Positions 42,147 to 49,167 of a DNA stretch of 49,167 nt are shown here, piece after piece. The position numbers were made by a program, and so were the translations under genes. The stretch spans positions 3,391,195-3,440,361 of the forward strand of contig BFEA01000046.1 of assembly GCA_003427395.1 (NCBI GenBank). Direction: 5' to 3'. Source of the DNA: Chara braunii (Eukaryota > Streptophyta > Charophyceae > Charales > Characeae). Under the pieces are notes generated by a model that saw only the letters and a list, made by a program, of their open reading frames with translations, was not told where the DNA came from and did not search any database. Each line of letters opens with the position of its first letter. Within the stretch, counting starts at the first letter, position 1.

Positions 42147-42880
42147 CGCGTACCAAATATGGAGATTACCTTATCTTCGCACTCGTCCGACCACAAACCC
42201 ACTACTCAGCCTAGCTAATTTACTGATCCAGAGCCAACACTACATTAATGTACTAACATAGTAGAGGCGTTCGCAAGAAAGTGAGAACATATCCAACACT
42301 TAGGGATTTTCAGACTAAGCTCATAAATTTTCTACAAGCAATTTATTATGAAAGAATACGTGGAATGAAAGCAAGCTATTGTAAGGATTATGGGTTGCAC
42401 ACTATTTTACCTACGGGACGCTTTGCTCTCCGGTCTATCCCAGCCTACCTGTCCCCTCAGGGTTCAGCCTCCTCGGTTGAGTCTATCCCCTCAGGGTTGA
42501 ATCTAACCCCTAGGGCAGGAGTCAAGACCTGCTAGGGGGAGCGAACTGTCTATCTCAGGTGGCGAGCCCGAAGTGTGTAGTTTTTCCTCCTACCCCCTTT
42601 CCTGTGACAATCTTCTTCGAATTGGAGTTTTCTGGACTGTCCTACAAGGCCACAACACTCTTCTTCTTCCTTCTTCCTCCGCCTCTCTCGTCCTCTCCCC
42701 TTGGCCCTCCTCCTGTAGCATCCTCGCAGCTGCTCACGGGCCTAAACGCCCGTCCTTTATTTTTTCGGCCCCTCAGGTGGCGCAGCCCTTTGGCCGCACA
42801 ACCTGCGTGGCCACAGCCACCCTTTTCCCAGACTCTTGTTGTTATTCATTCTTATACTTCGATTCTATCGTAGCAGCATT
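42147..42880. other. Sequence right of T2, one ORF fragment
   Basis: A short open stretch, about 42281-42430, reads RTYPTLRDFQTKLINFLQAI, then YYERIRGMKASYCKDYGLH, and looks protein-like in composition. I do not recognise it, and its codon for start is a GTG. It could be a fragment of another transposable element gene. The rest, including the 42559-42956 frames, is pyrimidine-rich and low in information. Confidence 0.35.
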
Positions 42881-43300
42881 CTTTAATTTTATTATTATTA
42901 TTTTTGCTGTGTTGAGTTTGGATTTGACTGCTCAAATTTTCTCTCGTTTGAGGTGACGTTTCGGATTGTGTTAGTCCGAACAGGGGATGCCAGTTTGGTT
43001 CCCCCGTTCAGACCAGTCGATTGGCAGATGGAAAAGGCAGGCCTGAGCCAGGGAGTAGTGTTCGTTGTAGGACCAGGATGTTGCCTTGCCACCAGGACCT
43101 TTGATCGGACGATCGATCCGACGGCCCTGGTACAGGCCAGATCGGACTTCCACTATGCCCAGCGACATATAGCTGGGTAGTCCTCCTCCGTCGGACATCA
43201 TTCAGTCCTGGTGTGGTCGAGGACTGTGGGAGGTGCATGCTGTTGAGAGCTGTTGACACCAGCGTTGAGGTCCTGCTCTGCTCTGCTCTGCTCTGCTCTG

Positions 43301-43385
<85 letters not shown>

Positions 43386-43930
43386 GGAGGGCTTGGGTAC
43401 GGAATCTACGGATGGTTTCCCAGGCGCCATTGCTGCATTGGGCAAGCAACCTTTACCGGGGACGACACTCCAGTATCAACCGCCGTTTCATCAGGTAGGA
43501 GAGTGGGGTACTCGTCATCTTCATCCCCTCCTTCTTCCCGGTTCTTCTCTAACCCTCCATAGCTCCTTCTTTGCCTCTCCTTCCAGAGAGAGAGGAGAGA
43601 GAGACTTTAGGTAGTGGCTATTTTCGGCCAGTAGCGCCCAGATCCCGACTCTGTCACTATGTGGGAGTGAGTTTCAGACATTCGAGGAGCTATTCTGGGG
43701 ACGGTTTCGGGCTCTTTCTGGTTTCCTCCCTCTCCTTCGACCTTGTCTCCTTCTCACCCCATCATCTGTGGATGTCCCTATGTGTGTGCGCAAGGAGGGG
43801 TCTTCGTCCATGTGTGCCCTATCTCCTTGTGATATGACACGTGTCACGATGTGGGCGCAAGTCGAGTCCCAGTCTGCTGAATCAGGTCATGTCTTTGACT
43901 GGTCCGCTGCATTACATTGTGTGTGTTTTT
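42880..43930 (+). mobile_element. LTR-like copy I of a further retroelement family
   Basis: It aligns in order with 45370-46360. Shared landmarks are a T/A-rich tract followed by a CGTTTC-GA sequence, CCCAGCGACATATAGCTGGG (43159-43178), a GGCGCCATNGCTG word, a TCATCTTC...CCCTCCAT pyrimidine stretch, a GA run, and TCAGGTCATNTCTTTGA (near 43881). It diverges after about 43930 and carries the CTGCT/GT/GA compound microsatellite. Confidence 0.6.
43271..43383. repeat. Compound microsatellite (CTGCT)n-(GT)n-(GA)n
   Basis: Five or six CTGCT units lead into a GT run of about 24 and a GA run of about 16 units. It lies inside the LTR-like copy. Confidence 0.95.
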
Positions 43931-44560
43931 TTTTTGTTTTTTTTTTTAAACACCCCCTGCAGTGCTAGTGGTACTTATACAGAATGAATCAAGAAGATAC
44001 CAGGACAAAGGGTTGAGAAAAGGTTGAGAAAAATCTGCCAGCAGTGATTACTCTGGCGTCCAAATGATTGACTGTGCAGGTTGCTGAGAGGTGGGCACCA
44101 AAACACCTGCTGCTGAGATTGCGTTATCTTGGTTGTATCCGGATGTGTGTGCTGATGTCCTGTTGTTCGCTTGGAAACCCTCTCATCACATTGGTGCTCC
44201 TTTGGTTTCATGCACTGCTCATTCCGTGATGAGTATGCGTCACCTCCTCTTCCTCCTCCCCTTCCTCCTCCCCCTCCTCTCCTCCTTTCACGTGCGCTGT
44301 TTCTCAGTTGGCTGCTGCCATCAACTTGCACAGGGACCTTGGTAATCTTCTCTCTCTGTTTCAATACTAACAGATGTATTCGATTTTCTCTCCTCCTCCT
44401 CCTCCTCTTCCCCCCCCCCCATCCTTGTCCTCCTCTTCCTCCTTTTTCATCCGAAAATTCTAGAAGGGAGACATGACCGTTGAACTCTGGAGGGTCTGAG
44501 TTAGTGGCTTATTTATGAACAGCTGCTGTGTTGTGGCATTCACAGTTCCCACATGAGCCC
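43931..44560. other. Interval without a gene
   Basis: Poly-T near 43926-43948, pyrimidine-rich CTCCTCCTCC and C-run tracts near 44260-44450. ORFs here are low complexity. Confidence 0.5.
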
Positions 44561-45159
44561 CGCAGGGCCCGTTGGCAAGGTTAGGGGCCCTACGGATTAT
44601 TAGCAGGGTTGGTTAGGGGCCTAGTTGAGAACCTGTGTCGTTTCAGCCCGTGTTAGGGCCCGTACGGTTAGCAGGCCAGGGTAGGTCTGTTACTGGTCCA
44701 GTTTAGGACCGGCATCGGTTAGAGGCCCAGTAGGCCTGGATTAGCGTTGGCGCCGTCGGTTTAGGCACCAGGCTGTTTTCAGGCCTGTTTCGAGTTTAGG
44801 CGCCAGGTTAGGCGCCAGCCACTTTTGAGTTTTGGCGCCAGGTCTGATTCAGACACTGGTGCAGCGTGGCACTGGTTGAGGCAGCCTCCCAGTTGGACCA
44901 GCGCTATTTATAGCTGCTCCACCTAGGTAGAGGCAGGTAGTCTTCAGTGGTAGCAATAGCCGACGCGCTGGGCGCAGTAGTATTCTAGTAAAGCGCTGAG
45001 CACTAGTAGAGGTTGACGACATCGTCGGGAGTAGAGGTTGGTGGAGGCCAGGGGGCTTACCTGTCGGCTTACCTGCGATGCCATAGCTCCAGCTTTGTCT
45101 TCAGCACGTCCGTAACTGCATCAAGGCAACACCTTTCTGCAGGTTAGTACCTGGCGTAC

Positions 45160-45238
<79 letters not shown>

Positions 45239-45240
45239 AC
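44561..45240 (+). mobile_element. Third LTR-like unit with a TATA-type box
   Basis: Degenerate GTTAGGGGCC and TTAGGCGCCAGG words recur from 44580 to 44830. A GCGCTATTTATAGCTGCTCC sequence (about 44902-44921) parallels the ACATATAGCTGGG boxes at 43167 and 45651, and GATGCCATAGCTCCAG parallels GGCGCCATAGCTGGAC at 45820. It ends in the GA run. Confidence 0.45.
45163..45236. repeat. (GA)n microsatellite
   Basis: About 37 units, uninterrupted. Confidence 0.97.
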
Positions 45241-45373
45241 ATGCTGAGCCTGGACATGGGCCCCGTTTCGGGGGCCCGACCGTTGCTGGGGGCCCCCAGG
45301 CCGCACGCTATTCAGGCGCGCGCCCTGGAGGCCCACGGCCAGCCTTAGGGCCGCAGGATTCAATTTGAGGCAG

Positions 45374-45406
45374 CATTTATTTATTTATTTATTTATTTAT
45401 TTATTT
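45374..45406. repeat. (TTTA)n microsatellite
   Basis: About eight units. Confidence 0.95.
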
Positions 45407-45970
45407 GCTGTCCTATTTTTGTCTGTTCAGGCGTCGTTTCAGACTTGCAGTTTATCCGAACAGACTTTCTATTCGGACAAAGGCCACGTTTTGGGCCTTT
45501 TCCGTTTGCAGAGGCCCTTTCGGGCCAGGTTCGTGTTTGTCCAGTTGCTGACACTCCCTGTTGCATCAGCAGGGAGGGCCTGAACGTCCGGTAGGTACCC
45601 AGGCAGACCGTTTGAGGCCAGGACCAGAGGCACACCAGCAAAGCCCAACGCTACATATAGCTGGGCCAGGCCAGGACAGACACGCAGTTCGAGTAGCTCA
45701 CTTCTTGGGAGACAAGCTGCTGCAACAGCGTGATACAGTGCTGCGCTAGAGGTAGAGGTGTAGGTAGGGAGCGAGGCGCAAGCCATACGTGCAGCGGCGG
45801 AGGACTTACCTGGGCGCCATAGCTGGACTTCTAGCCAGCGACCTGCAGCACAGAGGACACGCCAGCTTGTTAGTACATGGCAGCAGTTACCTGCAGGTAA
45901 AGCAGCGAGGAGGACATCTTCTTCTTCTTCCTGTTCTTACCCTCCATCCGTTCTTCTTCTTCCTTCCACC

Positions 45971-45992
45971 TTCTTCTTCTTCTTCTTCTTCT

Positions 45993-46038
<46 letters not shown>
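45971..46038. repeat. (TTC)n followed by (GA)n microsatellite
   Basis: A TTC run (about 45971-45994) joins a GA run of about 21 units (45996-46038). Confidence 0.95.
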
Positions 46039-46039
<1 letters not shown>

Positions 46040-46496
46040 TACAGGCAGAGGTTACATGGGGCTATGAGGCCGAGGATCTGATTCGACATTTTTGCGGCAG
46101 ACATTGATTAGACATTCAGCAGGGAGACTACTTTTGGACTTCGCTATCGCGATCTTGGTCTTCTCCCTCGTCTCCATCTTTGTCTCGCCTCTTTCCCCAT
46201 CTCCTCATCCGTGGTATCTCCCCATGTGCATGATCAAGGCGGGACATTTTGTCTATGCATGTGGTCCCTCTCCTCCTCTCACATGTGTGGTGTATGATGG
46301 GATGCCGCGTCCGTATCTGACAGGTCAGGTCATATCTTTGAGTCTTCTGCTGTGCTACATTATGCTATTTTCGTATGTATCTGGATGTACATTGCTTGTC
46401 GATGCTTTGCTGACGCTGCATTGTCCATTCGAGGCCTTTTCCTCAGTTTGCGAATCCTTGGCTACATATACATCGCTCGATCGAGCATGTATCAAT

Positions 46497-46508
46497 TGGT
46501 ATCGGAGC
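46497..46508 (+). other. Primer-binding-site-like sequence
   Basis: TGGTATCGGAGC differs from TGGTATCAGAGC at one position and follows the ...TATCA LTR-like end by two bases. Confidence 0.6.
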
Positions 46509-46576
46509 TACGCCAGTGAATCAGGACAGTCAGACCTGACCAATCAGTTGATTGATTGATTGATTGTGCAAGGAAA

Positions 46577-47067
46577 ATGAGTGATAGCGAATTCCAGAAA
46601 CCAAGTAGCATCATACACACCAGAAACCAAGTAGCATCATACACATGAAACCAGATAGTCGTGACCTCGAACCAAAAGCAGAATTGCAACACGAGTTCCA
46701 CCAAATAAGAGCACAGCAAAAGCTCACAAGTGACAATGTTGGAATAGTCTCATCATCATCATCAATGAACCAATGTCGATTCCCTATCTGGTGCTCAGCG
46801 CCCAGACTACGAATGGCAAATCCTATCTAGCCTATCTACAATGCCGCTGGTGACGTCAACAGCTCCCTGAAGTACGAGCAGATCTTGGCCAATGTCGTTC
46901 GCCTCAAGCACCAGGTATGTTACACGCATCACTCACAACCTCGATCCCCCACACAGATGCCACGTGCACCCAAGGACCACCATGCGCCCCATCCAGCACC
47001 TCGCAGGCAAGCTCGGCTATGGCTGCCTGCGTGTAACCTGCTCGCCCGTGAGCGCATGGGCCCTTGA
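46577..47067 (+). pseudogene. Degraded ORF after the primer site, possibly gag-derived
   Basis: ATG 46577 (MSDSEFQKPSS) follows a TTGA microsatellite (46545-46568). A tandem duplication, CCAGAAACCAAGTAGCATCA at 46592 and again at 46619, breaks the frame. Frame 1 then reads from 46645 to 47067 with one TAG at 46828: an acidic-to-neutral N-terminus, a Ser run, then GDVNSSLKYEQILANVVRLKHQ. A GTATGT at about 46915 could be a splice donor. Its position suggests gag or an N-terminal ORF of the element with LTR-like copy II, but no Gag motif is visible. Confidence 0.35.
46592..46644. repeat. 27-bp direct tandem duplication
   Basis: CCAGAAACCAAGTAGCATCA plus TACACA occurs twice, 27 bp apart. Confidence 0.9.
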
Positions 47068-48400
47068 CTCCCAATAGCGCAGCAGCGCTTGCAAAGCAAC
47101 TACCAAGTGCTCGAATGCCGAATGCGGAGGCAGGCACTTTCATATATGGAAGTGGCCTGCCCACTGCCTGGCTGCGCTGGGCCCCTGCCCAGAAGCTTCC
47201 GATAGGCCCCAAGTGGTTGAGCCCCGATCCAAGGGAATCAAGCACAGGGCCTGGGGTGGTTACCCGTTGTAGGGCCGTACCTTGTTAGACTTTCAAGCCT
47301 GAGTCCACCCCACTGCGGGTCCCAGTTGGCTCTGCTCCGCCCGTACTCATGCTCAGGGCGCGGAGCATTCGTCACAGGGGCACCCCCACCTAGTGCCTTG
47401 AGATAGATGGGGATGGGCCATTTTGCGAGAGAGCTTTGACATTGGGGATGTAGCTCCGCCCTCTCGCTGGATGATAGAGTCGCCAATACTTTTCATCAAT
47501 CGCGATTTTTCTTGATGCTTTGAGGTGTTATCATGCAATTGCTCCTTCCAATACTCAAACAGTCCAAAGGGTATATTGAAAGTCTTTCTTCTTTTGTGTG
47601 TAGGCCAAGCGTCATCCTTGGGCCACGCATGCATTCCCTAAGCAGGAGTCCTCAAAACCTTGTTGAGCGTGCGGCCGCCCTTCGGCTCGGGCCCGCGGAC
47701 CATGTCTCGCGGTCCCCCTACGCCTCCCTAGGGCTTTGCCTGCTTCCCTCTTTGGCCATCCTACCTATGACTTTCATTGTCGCGTACATCATGCATGTCT
47801 TTCTTTTGTCCAGCCTATGCATTTGTCCTATACACCCCTTAGTCTTTTCGGAGGCCCATCTCGCATATACGTCCAAAGTCTTTATTTTAATCTGGGCGGC
47901 CTTCTTGGCCGCCTTATGTCTTGCAATTTGCTATGGCCGACTTTGCTTTGCACAAACATCCTCAATAACTTATTCAAGGGCAAGGGTTAAGTCCACAACC
48001 CGTTTGACCTCAGTCCCACTTTCTCTTTGCCACCCGGCATACCCGGGACCCGTTCTCGCTCAATGACTTTTTAGGCTACTTACCTGCACATCCTACACAA
48101 TTTATGCAAAGCATCCACCACATGGGGTCAACACATAATCCCTCCCACAAGCCTAAGTTCACTTTTCCTTAGCTCTTTGTGCTTTCCTTCTCCTTCCTCA
48201 GTCCAGGCCAATCTCTTCCCTTAGTCATGCAGTCGGGGTAATGGTTGAGTCAACTGACCTTGCTTTAAGTACCAACTCTTTCTAGTCCCTTTTCGGATTT
48301 GCCTCCTTCCAATTTCTCAAGTGTCTTTTCCTTCCCTTCTTGGCGGCACAAGGGACTAGCAATCCTCCCCTTGCCCACTTTCTCCACCAAGTGAGGACAA
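47068..48400. other. Interval without a gene that I can support
   Basis: Mixed-composition sequence. Frames such as 47533-48066 have no recognisable domain. Confidence 0.4.
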
Positions 48401-48757
48401 TTTCCTTTCACCGTTCGTTCCTTGGCAATGTAACAAGTGAGTGGGGGAAGGTTAGTTATACGCCAAGAGGGGAGAGGGGGAGGAGGTAAGGTCAAGGCTT
48501 TTAGAGTGTGAGAGAAGGATGGCGAAGGGGAGAGGGAGGCAGTGGTGGAGGACGAAGAAAAGGAGGCAAGAGAGAGGAGGAGAAAAGAGGATAGGGGAGG
48601 GGAGAGAGAGAGAGAGGAAGACCTCCTACTCCTAATGAACTTATTCCATACTTGTCCCACCGTCCTACCTAAGGTCCTCTTTTCTAGACCTTGCTTTTTT
48701 GCGCCCCTTTGGTCATGGCCTTTGGTTGGTGAATGAGATGAAGGGGGAAGTGGGCGT
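48401..48757. other. Purine-rich low-complexity sequence
   Basis: Runs of GGAGG and GAGAGA dominate from about 48460 to 48630. The ORFs on either strand are compositional. Confidence 0.5.
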
Positions 48758-49167
48758 GAGGCGGTTGGATATGGAGGATGGTTAAAGATGATGGAGGAGG
48801 AAGATGGTGTGAGGTGGTTGGCTATGGCGGATGGGTGAAGAAAATGGAGGAGGAAGATGGTGTGAGGTGGTCGACTATGGTGGATGGGTGGAGGAAATGG
48901 TTGAAGATGACGTGTGGTGGTTGGCTGTGGTGGATGGGTGAAGGAGATGGAGGAGGAAGAGGGTGCGAGGTGGTTGGCTAAGGAGGATGGTTGACGAAGA
49001 TGGAGGAGGAAGATGGTGTGAGGTGGTTGGCTATGGTGGATAGGTGAAGGAGATGGAGGAGGAAGATGGTGTGAGGTGGTTGGCTATGGAGGATGGTTGA
49101 AGATGATGGAGGGGGAAGATGGTGTGAGCTGGTCTGTTATGGTGGACGGGTGAAGAAGATGGAGAAG
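48758..49167. repeat. 53-bp minisatellite, about eight units, running off the window
   Basis: The anchor GAGGTGGTTGGCTATGG (with variants) starts at 48758, 48811, 48864, 48914, 48967, 49020, 49073 and 49126, a steady period of 53 bp with one unit of 50. Each unit also has a GATGGAGGAGGAAGATGG segment. Confidence 0.92.

Larger units (their letters stand above)
45370..46494 (+). mobile_element. LTR-like copy II of the further retroelement family
   Basis: It contains a TTTA microsatellite (45374-45406), the ACATATAGCTGGG promoter-like box near 45651, a TTC tract and a GA run (45971-46038), and ends ...ATGTATCA at 46494, two bases before a primer-site-like TGGTATCGGAGC. It is collinear with 42880-43930. 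Confidence 0.6.

Noticed and set aside
43008-43614. ORFs with long CVCVCV or ERERER tracts
   Set aside because: These are translations of GT and GA microsatellites; the same holds near 26251, 45121 and 45160.
46885-47067. An exon of a host gene ending at a GTATGT splice site
   Set aside because: No matching acceptor or downstream exon that I recognise, and it follows an LTR-like end and primer site.

Overview
This window looks like repeat-dense nuclear DNA of a eukaryote, and almost everything I can read is retrotransposon. The primer sites (initiator-Met type and Asp type tRNA), the chromodomain-bearing Ty3/gypsy pol genes, the very long LTRs and the GA and GT microsatellites suggest a large-genome plant or streptophyte alga. 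A charophyte such as Chara is my impression only; nothing here proves it. I found no intact cellular gene, rRNA, tRNA gene or CRISPR array.

The main result is a nested stack of LTR retrotransposons, which I call T1 to T4. T2, a chromovirus-like Ty3/gypsy element, is the host. Its 5' LTR remnant lies at 199-1552 and its primer site at 1556. Its leader is split into 1577-1828 and 26305-27281, its gag and pol run 27282-31567 and 40544-41375, and its 3' LTR ends near 42146. Inside the T2 leader sits T1 (1829-26300), a giant element with LTRs of about 3 kb, an Asp-type primer site, a block of accessory ORFs ahead of gag, then gag, protease, RT-RNase H and integrase. Inside the T1 3' LTR sits T4 (18233-25052), which carries minus-strand accessory ORFs and no gag or pol that I recognise. 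Inside the T2 integrase sits T3 (31568-40539), a chromovirus with 1.27-kb LTRs. Removing the inserts leaves about 7.5 kb for T2, a normal size for such an element. A short non-coding insert of about 951 bp also interrupts the T2 5' LTR.

The three clean insertions (T1, T4, T3) each have a 4-bp target duplication: ACGC, GCGG and CAAT. T1 and T4 also share TGTCG...CGACA termini. All coding regions are decayed by in-frame stops and frameshifts, mostly explicable as G:C to A:T transitions.

The most novel content is a family of small accessory proteins. At least three clear members (7817-8197, 8249-8747 in T1; 18735-19373 in T4) share an FPY/IPY block, a strand-helix-strand core and a P-x-P-x-VP...L(T)DG block, and several weaker T1 ORFs fit the same plan. 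I recognise no known family. T1 also has a textbook-looking -1 frameshift signal between protease and RT.

Right of 42.2 kb the window holds diverged LTR-like copies of a further family (42880-43930, 44890-45240, 45370-46494), long GA, GT and TTTA microsatellites, a degraded ORF after a primer-site-like sequence, a stretch where I see nothing (47068-48400), and a 53-bp minisatellite running off the right edge.
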